Assembly: GCA_003563915.1 (NCBI GenBank)
Contig: PWTE01000283.1
Location: 1-44,104, forward strand
Direction of reading: 5' to 3'
Length of the DNA: 44,104 nt
Source of the DNA: Nitriliruptoraceae bacterium
GTDB lineage: Bacteria; Actinomycetota; Nitriliruptoria; Nitriliruptorales; Nitriliruptoraceae
Every line of letters starts with the position of its first letter. Position 1 is the stretch's first letter. The notes beneath the pieces are model-generated. The model did no database searches. It saw only the letters and a program-made list of their open reading frames with translations, and was not told the DNA's origin. Below are positions 1-8,924 of the stretch, piece after piece. The position numbers were made by a program, and so were the translations under genes.

Positions 1-1138
<1,138 letters not shown>

Positions 1139-1172
1139 GGTCAGATCCGAGCGTGAAGAGGGGAACCGGAGG

Positions 1173-1178
1173 AGGCTA
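1173..1178 (-). promoter_or_regulatory. Candidate -10 element TAGCCT for typA
   Basis: The minus-strand hexamer TAGCCT sits 34 bases before the typA GTG. It fits the actinobacterial TAnnnT pattern. No convincing -35 box is visible. Confidence 0.35.
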
Positions 1179-1212
1179 TCGGCCCGAGGCCACGGTCCCT
1201 GACCCCGCCGCC

Positions 1213-1218
1213 TACGGT
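1213..1218 (+). promoter_or_regulatory. Candidate -10 element TACGGT
   Basis: TACGGT lies 53 bases upstream of the GTG at 1272. The same hexamer recurs upstream of other units in the window (15374, 36258 and, on the minus strand, 31935). No clear -35 box is seen. Confidence 0.3.
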
Positions 1219-1271
1219 GAGCCCATCGCGCGGGAGGCGTGCGGAGCTGGCAGCAGCGAGGTGGCACGATC

Positions 1272-1505
1272 GTGACCCCGGAGGGCGTGTCCGGTCAGGG
1301 CGGAGGAGCAGGGGGACCCCTGCGCTGGGGTGTGCGCCTCACCGGGCTCGCCCTGCAGGTCCTGCTGACGACCGTGCTCGTGGCCTGGTCGCTGGTCGAG
1401 GGCCCCGGCCTGTTCATCGCGATCGCGGTCGTGCTGTGGCTGCTCGCGATCGTGGTGCTGGTTGTGGCGATCCGACGACGCAACCTCAGCGAGCGTCCTG
1501 ACTGA
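1272..1505 (+). CDS. Small two-helix membrane protein
   Basis: This is a 77-residue protein of unknown function. The GTG at 1272 is preferred over the upstream in-frame ATG because GAGGTGG (1258-1264) stands as a ribosome binding site in front of it. After a glycine-rich start, two hydrophobic helices are visible: roughly residues 20-37 ([18 protein letters not shown]) and 44-64 ([21 protein letters not shown]). A basic tail [10 protein letters not shown] follows, so the C-terminus is probably cytoplasmic. Its last 20 bases overlap the 3' end of the convergent MFS transporter gene. No family is recognised. High-GC genomes can produce chance hydrophobic frames, but the ribosome binding site, candidate promoter and charge distribution support a real gene. 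Confidence 0.65.
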   Translation: MTPEGVSGQGGGAGGPLRWGVRLTGLALQVLLTTVLVAWSLVEGPGLFIAIAVVLWLLAIVVLVVAIRRRNLSERPD

Positions 1506-2841
1506 CGTGGGGGAGCGTGCGGCTCGCCACCGCGCCGAGCAGCCCCAGGCCCGCGAGCACCGCCAGCGCCACCTCGATCCCGAACACCGCGACCGCCGAG
1601 GTCAGCGCACCGGTCACCAGCAACAGCACGCCCATCGCACTGTTGGACACGGCGACGTAGTCGGTGCGCTGGTTGCCCTCGGCGAGGTCGACCACGTAGG
1701 TCTTGCGGCCGACCCGGACGCCGGTGTGCGCGATCGCCAGCAGGAGGTAGGCCGCCGGGTAGAGCAGGGTCGCCTCCCGGAGCGCCTCGACACGGAGGGC
1801 CAGGAGCAGACCGACGATCACGAGCGTCGCGCCGCCGGCGGCGAGCGCCATCGTCAGCCGGCTCGACCGGTCGGCGAGGTTCCCCCAGAACCGGCCGCCG
1901 AGCAGCGAGGCCAGACCACTCGAGATCAGGAACGGCCCGAGTCCCGCGAGTCCTGCGCCGCCGACCTCGGTCGCGAGAGCGACGACGAACGGTGGAGACA
2001 GGGCGGAGACCAGCAGCAGGGTCCGGACGATCACGAAGCGACGGAAGTCGCGGTCGGTCCGTAACAGCGTCAAGGCCGATCCGCGGTCGTCGTCGGGAAC
2101 CTCGACCTCGCCTGCCTGCTCGGTGATGGTCGCGAAGATCCCACCAGCGAGGACCCAGGCCAGGGCTCCGGCGCCCAGGATCACGGCAAGTGTCCCGACC
2201 TGTGCGTCGTCACCACCGAAGGCGCGGAGTGCGGCTCCCAGGGTGATGGCGACGGCGCCCGAAGCGACGGTGGCCGTCCCGGTGACCTGGCCACGGGTGC
2301 CTTTCGGCATCGTGCGCCCGAGGACGTCCTTCGAGGTCAGCGACGACAGGGACCGGGCCAGTGCGAAGACGGCGAGCGCCCCCAGGATCCCCCAGCCGGC
2401 GAGCGCTCCGCTGGTGGTCGCAGCGAGGATCGCCATCGCCAGCACGGACACCGCCTGCCCCGCTGCACCGGCGACCCAGAGCCACTTGCGGATCCGACGG
2501 CGGCGGACGAAGCCGGAGATCGCCGCCTGGGGGAGGAGGGACCCGCTCTCGCGCACCGGGACGAGCAACCCCACCACGGCGGCGGGTGCGCCGACGCTGC
2601 TCATCACCCACGTCAGCACCGTGCGGGGATCGACCACCAGGTCTCCGGCCTTCTGACAGGCGAGCGCCACGACCTGACGTGCCGCGTTGCCCGGCACCTC
2701 CTGGGCAACCTCGACCGGGAGGCGCTCCACGGTCGTCTCGTCCACGTCGAGCAGGTACGCGGCGGCCCGTTCGACCGGCGTCTCGACGCGCGGTTCGGGC
2801 GACGAACCGTCGCCGGTGGCGTCGTCCGCGTCGGAGGTCAT
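1486..2841 (-). CDS. Major facilitator superfamily transporter
   Basis: This 451-residue integral membrane protein resembles the MFS permease subfamily that has a soluble N-terminal segment before the first helix. Here the segment covers residues 1-75 and includes EVPGNAARQ. It is followed by a first helix ending in VPVRESGSLLPQ, a stretch typical of that subfamily. About 10-12 hydrophobic segments follow, with a basic cytoplasmic loop RRRRIRKW near residue 115 and a second-half loop containing GRFWGNLADRSSR. The substrate is unknown. It is the last gene of a leftward unit (SLC13 transporter, histidine kinase, response regulator, this gene) and starts 22 bases after the regulator stop, with GGAG as a modest ribosome binding site. 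Its 3' end overlaps the convergent small membrane gene by 20 bases. Confidence 0.85.
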   Translation of the reverse strand: MTSDADDATGDGSSPEPRVETPVERAAAYLLDVDETTVERLPVEVAQEVPGNAARQVVALACQKAGDLVVDPRTVLTWVMSSVGAPAAVVGLLVPVRESGSLLPQAAISGFVRRRRIRKWLWVAGAAGQAVSVLAMAILAATTSGALAGWGILGALAVFALARSLSSLTSKDVLGRTMPKGTRGQVTGTATVASGAVAITLGAALRAFGGDDAQVGTLAVILGAGALAWVLAGGIFATITEQAGEVEVPDDDRGSALTLLRTDRDFRRFVIVRTLLLVSALSPPFVVALATEVGGAGLAGLGPFLISSGLASLLGGRFWGNLADRSSRLTMALAAGGATLVIVGLLLALRVEALREATLLYPAAYLLLAIAHTGVRVGRKTYVVDLAEGNQRTDYVAVSNSAMGVLLLVTGALTSAVAVFGIEVALAVLAGLGLLGAVASRTLPHVSQDAR

Positions 2842-2863
2842 CGCTGGGCTCCGTCCGTGCCCC

Positions 2864-3349
2864 TCATCGGTCGCCCCGGTCCCTGAGTAGCGGCATCACC
2901 TCTCGGGCGTCCAGGGCCGCGAGGTGCGGCAGGGGGTCGATGCCCTCCTCGATCACCAGGACGGTCAACTGCTCCCGCACGACGTCGCGCAGCTCCTCGG
3001 GGTCCCACGGCTTGGCGATGTAGTGCGCCAACCCCGCCTCGTTGACGGCCCGGATCGTGTCGTCCTGGTCTGCCTGACCGGTCACCAGCACCTTGCGGAT
3101 CGGCCGCGTCGCCGGGTCGGCGTGCAGGCTGACGAGGAACTCGACGCCCGATCTCCCGGGCAGCCGATGGTCGGCGAGCAGGAGCCCCACCCGGTCACCG
3201 TCCGCCTCGATCTCGTCGAGGATCGTCTGCGCGTCCTCGGCATCCTCGGCGACCTCGATGCGCAACGTGTCGCGCAGCGGTTCGAGGTCCCGCTCCAGCG
3301 CCTCCCGCACCCCGGGTTCGTCCTCGATCACGACCACGGCCAGCTTCAT
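2864..3349 (-). CDS. Single-domain response regulator
   Basis: This 161-residue protein has a receiver (REC) domain and no output domain. The acidic pocket is at E9-D10-E11, the phospho-acceptor is D60 (LLLADHRLPG), the conserved Thr is in VTGQ near residue 90, and the conserved Lys-Pro is in AKPW near 113. The AKPWDPEELRDVV stretch resembles receivers of RpfG-like regulators, but nothing recognisable follows, only about 35 residues. The ATG overlaps the kinase stop by four bases (ATGA), so translation is coupled and the kinase is the likely partner. Its phosphorylated form probably acts by protein-protein contact rather than DNA binding (inference). Confidence 0.88.
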   Translation of the reverse strand: MKLAVVVIEDEPGVREALERDLEPLRDTLRIEVAEDAEDAQTILDEIEADGDRVGLLLADHRLPGRSGVEFLVSLHADPATRPIRKVLVTGQADQDDTIRAVNEAGLAHYIAKPWDPEELRDVVREQLTVLVIEEGIDPLPHLAALDAREVMPLLRDRGDR

Positions 3350-5226
3350 GTCGCCTCTCCGCTCGGCAACCGCACCTCCGCAACCGTACGTCCCGGTCGT
3401 GACCGCAGCTCGAACCGGCCCCCGTGGGCCTCGATGATCCGGCGGACGATGCCGAGGCCCAACCCGAGGCCGTAGCGCACCGTCCCCTGTTTCGTGGTGA
3501 AGCCGGGCGACTCCAGACGTGCGAGCATGGCCGGGTCGATCCCCGGGCCGTCGTCCGTCACGGTCACCACCACCTCGTCCGCGTCCTGGAGGGTTCGGAT
3601 CGTGATCGTCCCGGGACCGTCCAACGCTTCGACGGCGTTGATGACGAGGTTGCCGACCACCTGGCCGAGCTCCCCGGGATGGGCCCGGATCGGCGGGAGA
3701 TCGTCGTAGTCACGCTCGATCTCGACCTGGTCGAGGCGGTGGCCGACGAGCCGCAGCGCGTCGTCGACGACCCCGTTGAGGTCGACGCCGTCGATCAGGT
3801 CCTGACCTGGCCTGGCGTAGGCGCGCAGACTCGCCACGAGGTCGGCCACGCGTTCCGCGGCGACCTCGAGGTTCCGTAGGGCCGATCCCAAGCCGACGAC
3901 GGCCTCCAGTTCCTCCTGGTCCGGGAAGCGGTCCAGCAGTTCGCGGGCCCGCTCGCCGTCCTCGATGCCTGCGTTGAGCAGGAGCCGAGCGAGACGCTCG
4001 TCGCCGACCGCCTGCGCGAGCACACGACGTCGAGCCCGTTCCTCCGCGGTCGGGAGTGCGCTGCGCTGTTGTGCACCCGTGATGAGCTGCTCCAGTTCGT
4101 CGCCCCGGGGGTGGGCCGCAAGCAGGCGTCGTACGTCCGTGTCGACGAAGCTCGCGGCCCGACCGAGCGCCGAGACCGGGTTGTTCAGCTCGTGGGCGAC
4201 ACCCGCTGCCAGTTCGCCGAGGGAGGCCAGGCGTGCCTGCCGGACCAGTTCGTCACGGGTCGCTTCGAGCTCCTCGAGCGTGGCGGCCAGCTGGGCCCGT
4301 TCAGCTTCCAGGTCGCGGTTGAGCTCGATGCGCTCGAGTTGGAGCTGCTCAGCGCGTCGTAGACGGCGCGCCAGCCCGGTGATCGCGATCGCCGCCAGAG
4401 CGGCGCCGACCTCCGGTTCGGTGGCCAGCGCCAGGTCGAGCTGCTCCAGGCTCAGGTGGATCACCCGGGCGTCTGTCGTGGTGCGGGCCGTGAAGAACGC
4501 GCGTCGCTGTTGCGCCAGCGAGAGCAGGCCGATCACGGGACCGGTCGAGCCGTGGTGGAGTGTCAGTGGTCCGAGACGGGTCTCGCGTTCGAGCGCGACC
4601 GAACCCCGGAGCAGCACCACGACGCCGTCGACGCTGCGACCTTCGACGGTCAGTCGCGTGCCCTTCGCGACGCTCAGTCGGGGTCGCGGGCCCAGGGCGC
4701 GTTCGATCGCGTCGACCAGCCGGGTGGTGACGTCCGCTTCGCTGACCTCGAGGTCGTGGAGGAGCTCACTGGCCGGCAGCTCGAGTGCACGCCCCCCGGC
4801 ATCCAGTCGCTGGAGGTCATCGTCCGCAGGGTCACGCGCCCGTAGCCATCGGGCGAGTTGCGAACGCACCTGCCGCGCCAGCTCGCCCGGTGGCCAGGGG
4901 ACCGTGAAGAGCGCCGCGAGTCGGTCACGGTCCAACGTGGCACCGAGGTCGTTGTGCTGGTCCTGGTCCGTCAGGATCACCAGACACGCCGCCGCCAGGT
5001 CGGGATCCTCATCGAGTGCCAGGATGCGCTGGTCCAGCGAGCCCACCTCGCGGTCGGCCAGCAGGAGGAGCACCGCGGTAGTCTCCCCCAGAGGGGTCGC
5101 GCCGTCGCGGGTCTCCGCCTCCGACGCGGTCACGACCCGAGCGATCCCGGTCAGCGCCGGCTCCAGTTCGGCGGCGGCCTCCGCCAGACGGGGCCCTTGG
5201 CCGAGGAGCAGGACCCGCAGCCTCAT
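3346..5226 (-). CDS. Sensor histidine kinase with receiver-like and cyclic-nucleotide-binding-like domains
   Basis: This is a 626-residue soluble kinase with no membrane helix. Residues 1-130 look like a degenerate receiver or GTPase-like alpha/beta domain without an obvious phospho-Asp. Residues 175-270 resemble a cyclic-nucleotide-binding fold (KGTRLTVEGRSVDGVVVLLRGSVALE). A coiled coil spans 290-335. The H-box AGVAHELNNPVSALGRA has His345, and the HATPase_c domain shows NAVEAL, DDGPGID and GLGLGLGIVRRI near the end. An extra charged helical segment of about 100 residues separates the H-box from the ATPase. The ATG at 5226 overlaps the upstream transporter stop (ATGA) and follows GGGG. An in-frame GTG at 5247 is possible but less likely. 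It is translationally coupled to the response regulator. The signal is intracellular, possibly a nucleotide, but the ligand-binding residues are not clear. Confidence 0.87.
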   Translation of the reverse strand: MRLRVLLLGQGPRLAEAAAELEPALTGIARVVTASEAETRDGATPLGETTAVLLLLADREVGSLDQRILALDEDPDLAAACLVILTDQDQHNDLGATLDRDRLAALFTVPWPPGELARQVRSQLARWLRARDPADDDLQRLDAGGRALELPASELLHDLEVSEADVTTRLVDAIERALGPRPRLSVAKGTRLTVEGRSVDGVVVLLRGSVALERETRLGPLTLHHGSTGPVIGLLSLAQQRRAFFTARTTTDARVIHLSLEQLDLALATEPEVGAALAAIAITGLARRLRRAEQLQLERIELNRDLEAERAQLAATLEELEATRDELVRQARLASLGELAAGVAHELNNPVSALGRAASFVDTDVRRLLAAHPRGDELEQLITGAQQRSALPTAEERARRRVLAQAVGDERLARLLLNAGIEDGERARELLDRFPDQEELEAVVGLGSALRNLEVAAERVADLVASLRAYARPGQDLIDGVDLNGVVDDALRLVGHRLDQVEIERDYDDLPPIRAHPGELGQVVGNLVINAVEALDGPGTITIRTLQDADEVVVTVTDDGPGIDPAMLARLESPGFTTKQGTVRYGLGLGLGIVRRIIEAHGGRFELRSRPGRTVAEVRLPSGEAT

Positions 5227-6626
5227 AGCAACCCCAGTGCCGACCACAGGGGTGGCATCGCCAGGGCGAGCAGGACCCCACCGATCGCCCCGACCATGAG
5301 CCCGGTGGTTGCCAGCTCACGCGTCGGGATGTCCCCGGTCGCGTAGGCGATGGCGTTGGGGGGTGTGGAGATGGGCAACGCCATCGCGAGCGCACAGGCG
5401 ATCGCCACCAGCACGCCGAGCAGGGTCGGGTCGACCGCGAGCCCGCTCGAGAGCCCCAACGCGAGAGGGATCAGCAGGTTCGCCGCGGCGGACGAGGAGA
5501 TGACCGTGGACAGCCCCAGACCGGTGAGGACCAGCAGTCCGAAGAGCGCGGTCGTCGGCAGCCGCTCCCACGCGACCAGACCGAGGAGCCACGCATCCAT
5601 CCCGGTGGCGCCGATGCCGGCCCCCAGGGCGATACCGCCTGCCACCAGCCACAACACGTGCCACTGGAGCTTGCGGAGGTCGTCGGCTCCCAGCACCTGG
5701 GTCCCGAGCAGCGCGACGACCGCGAAGAACCCGACGGTCGAGGAGGACAGCCCGTGGAGCGGTTCGGTGAGCCACAGCAGGATCGTGAGCCCGGCGATGG
5801 CGCTGAAGACCGAGGCGGCGGGGCTGCGGACGAAGCGCGGGGTGAGGTCGAGCGTGATGGGGGTGTCCGACGGGACGTAGCGGCGGGTGATGATCCACCA
5901 CGACGCGGCGAGCACGACCAGCATCAGCGGGACGGCCAGGAGCATCCATCCGAGGAAGGAGACCGCCTCACCGCGGGCCGACAGCGCGCCGAGCGCGATG
6001 GCGTTCGGGGGACTGCCGACCGGGGTGCCGATGCCACCGACGTTGGCGGCGATGGGGATCGACAGTGCCAGGCCGGTCCGCGCTCGGCCGGCCGGTAGCG
6101 CGGCCAGGACCGGGATCATGACCGCGAACATCGTGGCGGTCGTGGCCGTGTTGGACACGAACATCGAGAGCAGCGCGGTGATGGCCATGACGCCGAGCAC
6201 GAGCCGTCGCGCATCACCGACGAAGGGGCGGAGCAGCACGGCGGCGAGGTTGCGATCCAGGTCGAACCGCGCCGCGCCGTCGGCGATCAGGAAGCCTCCG
6301 AGGAAGAGGACGATGACGGGATCCGCCAGGGTGGCGAGGTAGTCGCGGGCCTCCAGCGGGACCTGTTCGAGCGGCAGCAGTGCCTGCTCGGAGAGCAGCA
6401 GGATCTGGAGCAGGATCACCAGTACCGCGGTGGCGACGAGGGGGATCGCCTCGGTGATCCACAGGACGATCGCCAGGAGGAAGATGGCGAGCATCCGTTG
6501 GCCTGCTGGTTCCAGGCCGGGCACGTCGACCAGCAACGGGATCAGGAACGCCACCACGCCGAGTCCGAGACCGGCCCACTGCAGGGTGGACGGGCGCGGC
6601 AGGGTCGGGGTCGCGGTGCGAGACAT
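5223..6626 (-). CDS. SLC13/DASS-family sodium-coupled anion (dicarboxylate/sulfate) transporter
   Basis: This 467-residue polytopic protein is the first gene of the unit that continues with the kinase, regulator and MFS genes. Family marks are WITEAIPLVATAVLVI in the first third, the inverted-repeat hairpin motifs FVSNTATTATMFAVMIPV and later SSSAAANLLIPLAL (SNT and SSA types, where substrate and sodium bind), and the matching loops GTPVGSPPNAIA and ISTPPNAIAYATG. Those are the two signature turns of DASS transporters. The reading frame is open further upstream, but the ATG at 6626 (MSRTATPTLPRPS) fits the family. It has no ribosome binding site and sits 6 bases behind a -10-like TACGCT, so the message is probably leaderless. 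It likely imports di- or tricarboxylates or sulfate; the exact substrate is not readable. Confidence 0.9.
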   Translation of the reverse strand: MSRTATPTLPRPSTLQWAGLGLGVVAFLIPLLVDVPGLEPAGQRMLAIFLLAIVLWITEAIPLVATAVLVILLQILLLSEQALLPLEQVPLEARDYLATLADPVIVLFLGGFLIADGAARFDLDRNLAAVLLRPFVGDARRLVLGVMAITALLSMFVSNTATTATMFAVMIPVLAALPAGRARTGLALSIPIAANVGGIGTPVGSPPNAIALGALSARGEAVSFLGWMLLAVPLMLVVLAASWWIITRRYVPSDTPITLDLTPRFVRSPAASVFSAIAGLTILLWLTEPLHGLSSSTVGFFAVVALLGTQVLGADDLRKLQWHVLWLVAGGIALGAGIGATGMDAWLLGLVAWERLPTTALFGLLVLTGLGLSTVISSSAAANLLIPLALGLSSGLAVDPTLLGVLVAIACALAMALPISTPPNAIAYATGDIPTRELATTGLMVGAIGGVLLALAMPPLWSALGLL

Positions 6627-6632
6627 GGGTGG

Positions 6633-6638
6633 AGCGTA
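6633..6638 (-). promoter_or_regulatory. Candidate -10 element TACGCT for a leaderless transporter mRNA
   Basis: The minus-strand TACGCT is followed by six bases (CCACCC) and then the ATG at 6626. With no ribosome binding site present, this spacing is that of a leaderless transcript starting at or next to the ATG. Confidence 0.5.
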
Positions 6639-6657
6639 GGTGGGTGCGGCGTGGGGG

Positions 6658-6663
6658 TATCGT
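6658..6663 (+). promoter_or_regulatory. Candidate -10 element TATCGT for a leaderless mRNA
   Basis: TATCGT is followed by eight bases and the ATG at 6672. No Shine-Dalgarno sequence is present. Together with the minus-strand TACGCT it forms a compact divergent promoter pair within 45 bases. Confidence 0.45.
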
Positions 6664-6671
6664 TCCCCTCG

Positions 6672-7355
6672 ATGGGTGATCGTCGTCTGCTCAAGGTCTC
6701 GACCAACACCGAGCGCGCCCTGACCGCGCCTCGGCCCCGCTTGCGTGGCGTGTCGCACCTGCTCGCCGCGGTGGTGGGCATCCCCGTTGGCGCGTGGTGG
6801 ATCGCGTCGGTCGCGCCCGGGCAGACCCGCGTGGCGGTCAGCGCGTTCGTGGTCGGCATGGGCATCATGTTCAGCGCCAGCGCGCTGTTCCACCTCCGAC
6901 GCTGGAACGCACACACCTACGAGGTGCTGTTCCGATCCGACCACACCGGGATCTACCTCGCGATCGGGGGGACCGGCGTCGCGCTCTCGCTCCTGGGGCT
7001 GGAGGGGTGGCCGCGGCAGGTCCTGCTCGTCGGCGCGATCGTCGGGGTCGCGATCGGCATCGTCGTGGAGTGGTTGCCCTTCGCGCCGCCTCGCGGTTTC
7101 TCGAACACGGTGTACATCACCCTGGGCTGGGTCCCGGTCCTGTTGCTGCCGTGGCTCTGGATGCAGAGTGGTCCGGTGACGGTGGTGCTCCTGCTCGTGG
7201 GTGGGGTGTTCTACACGGCCGGCGCCGTGATGGTGGCACTCCGGTGGCCGGATCCGCTACCCCGCTGGTTCGGCTACCACGAGCTGTGGCACCTGCTGGT
7301 CATCGTCGCCGTCGCCACCCATACCGTCATGCTGGCACGTCTGACCGGCGACTGA
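6672..7355 (+). CDS. Hemolysin III / TrhA-family seven-helix membrane protein
   Basis: This 227-residue protein belongs to the HlyIII (PAQR-like) superfamily. About seven membrane helices are visible. The residues that bind a metal in this superfamily are present: His in SASALFHL (first half), Asp and His in SDHTGIYLAIG, and the late pair in YHELWHLLVIVAVATH. Bacterial members influence membrane lipid and energy homeostasis; despite the name, they are not proven toxins. The start at 6672 (MGDRRLLKVSTNTE) fits the family and follows a -10-like hexamer by eight bases, suggesting a leaderless message. It is divergent from the SLC13 transporter unit. Confidence 0.87.
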   Translation: MGDRRLLKVSTNTERALTAPRPRLRGVSHLLAAVVGIPVGAWWIASVAPGQTRVAVSAFVVGMGIMFSASALFHLRRWNAHTYEVLFRSDHTGIYLAIGGTGVALSLLGLEGWPRQVLLVGAIVGVAIGIVVEWLPFAPPRGFSNTVYITLGWVPVLLLPWLWMQSGPVTVVLLLVGGVFYTAGAVMVALRWPDPLPRWFGYHELWHLLVIVAVATHTVMLARLTGD

Positions 7356-7375
7356 GCGGCGATCGACCGGCGCAG

Positions 7376-7381
7376 TAGGCT
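7376..7381 (+). promoter_or_regulatory. Candidate -10 element TAGGCT
   Basis: TAGGCT lies 46 bases upstream of the GTG at 7428 in the short gap after the hemolysin III gene. No good -35 box is visible. Confidence 0.3.
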
Positions 7382-7427
7382 CGCAGCGCCATCGGTTGCG
7401 TCCCGAGGTCCCGACCCCAGGAGGGAC

Positions 7428-8909
7428 GTGCTCGCCTCCCGTCGTCTGCAGGTCCCGCCTGCGTACCTCGTCCCGCCGCTCGACGGGCTCGGTGGCCTGC
7501 GCGCGGTACCCGGACGCGGCGAGCAACGACGGGCAGCGCTCTACGACACCGACTCACTGGATCTGACCCGGTGGGGAGCCCGGATCGAGCACGATCCGAG
7601 CTCCGGGTGGCGCATCGAGCTCCCTGGCGTCGGCGCGCTTCCTCGCGCGGTGCATCGTCTCGCCGGGGGACCTGTCGTGCCCTCCGCGGTCGTCGACGCG
7701 CTCAGCAGTCTCACGGCCGGTCAACCGCTACGCCGACTGGTCCGGCTGGACGTCCGTGCCGAGGTGGTGCTCCTCATCGGCGGGGACGAGGAACCGACCG
7801 TGGTCGTCGCGGACGAGGAGATCTCCGTCACCGAGGGTCGACGACTGGTGGCCCGCTTCCGGGAGCTGGTCCTGCGCCCGGGTTCAGGGGCCACGGACGC
7901 GACGCTCGACGAGGTGGAGCGTGCGCTGGTCATGGCCGGAGCGTCGGTCCTCGAAGGTGGGACGTCCCGGCTGATCGAGGTCTTCGGTCAACGCGCGGTG
8001 ACGCCTCCCCTGGAGCTGCCCGATCCGGAGTCGCGCGATCGGGAGCCGCGTGATCGGGAGGCGGTCCCGGATCGACTGGCCGCCTTCGTCACCGAACGGC
8101 TCCGAGCACACGTCCGAGGTCTGTTGATCGTCGTGCCCCACCTGCGGGTGGGAGGTGGCGTGGACGCCCTCGAGCTCTGTGAGGCCGGACTCCGAGGGTT
8201 GCGTGCCGAACTGCAGCTCTGGCGCGAGCACCTGGAGGAAGACGTCGGCGATCTGGTCGATGAGCTCACGGCCCTGCACGAGCAGGTCCGGTGGATCCTC
8301 GAACCTCAGCGACTGATGACGTCGGTCGCAACGGCCGCAGCCACGCTGGGGGCGGAGGATGACCGCGGCTTCCTCGACGAAGCGCTGCGCGACGAGTACC
8401 GCTGCCGTCACGAGGCGTTGCGGGAGGTGTTGGCCCCCGGGTCGGTCGTGCGCACGTGGAGCGCGGTGGCCGCGTTGGGGGCCGGTGTGGAGGTCCAGGG
8501 TGCCTCGCGAGGTGACGATCCGGCGGAACTGGCGCGCCAGATCGCCGTGACCTGGTGGGAGGCACTGGAGCGTCAGGTGGCGGCCGGGGAGGCCAGCGAG
8601 CAACGGGCGACGTTGGAGGTCCTCCGAGCCGCGTCCGTGCTCGGCAAGCAGGCCGGGCACAAGGGCGCGAAGCGGTTCCGCACCCGGTTGGACCGGTACC
8701 ACGATGCGCTTCTGATGGTCGGAAGCTCCTCCGAGACGACGGCGTGGCTCACGCGCTGCGGCCGCGAGCAGGTCGAACCCGAGCGAGCGCTGCTCGTCGG
8801 GCGTCTCTGTGGCGCCCTCGAGGTCCGATGTGCCGAAGCTCGGCGAGAGCTCACGGGTGCCTGGGAGGACTGCTCCAGCCCGAAGGGGCGCCGCTGGCTG
8901 GACGGCTGA
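7428..8909 (+). CDS. CYTH-like and degenerate CHAD domain protein
   Basis: This 493-residue protein starts at the GTG 7428, three bases behind a strong AGGAGG (7419-7424). Residues ~35-190 resemble a CYTH (triphosphate tunnel) domain, with LYDTDSLDLTRWGARI typical of the family, but the usual N-terminal ExExK triphosphate motif is not evident. Residues ~210-490 form a helical CHAD domain. CHAD domains bind inorganic polyphosphate through conserved His, Arg and Lys. Here the first basic helix reads DALELCEAGLRGLRAEL, where a His and several Arg would be expected, while the second retains GHKGAKRFRTRLDRY. It may be a structural or weakly polyphosphate-binding protein (inference). It is convergent with the 91-residue gene, 15 bases away. 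Confidence 0.82.
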   Translation: MLASRRLQVPPAYLVPPLDGLGGLRAVPGRGEQRRAALYDTDSLDLTRWGARIEHDPSSGWRIELPGVGALPRAVHRLAGGPVVPSAVVDALSSLTAGQPLRRLVRLDVRAEVVLLIGGDEEPTVVVADEEISVTEGRRLVARFRELVLRPGSGATDATLDEVERALVMAGASVLEGGTSRLIEVFGQRAVTPPLELPDPESRDREPRDREAVPDRLAAFVTERLRAHVRGLLIVVPHLRVGGGVDALELCEAGLRGLRAELQLWREHLEEDVGDLVDELTALHEQVRWILEPQRLMTSVATAAATLGAEDDRGFLDEALRDEYRCRHEALREVLAPGSVVRTWSAVAALGAGVEVQGASRGDDPAELARQIAVTWWEALERQVAAGEASEQRATLEVLRAASVLGKQAGHKGAKRFRTRLDRYHDALLMVGSSSETTAWLTRCGREQVEPERALLVGRLCGALEVRCAEARRELTGAWEDCSSPKGRRWLDG

Positions 8910-8924
8910 TCCCGTGGAACGGGG

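Noticed and set aside
5226-5247. Upstream GTG (5247) as start of the histidine kinase.
   Set aside because: The ATG at 5226 gives the ATGA overlap also seen at the kinase-regulator junction and begins directly with the first beta strand.
3965-5299. Plus-strand open frame of about 444 codons opposite the histidine kinase.
   Set aside because: Ser/Arg/Ala-rich translation typical of a shadow frame; the kinase on the other strand has all catalytic motifs.
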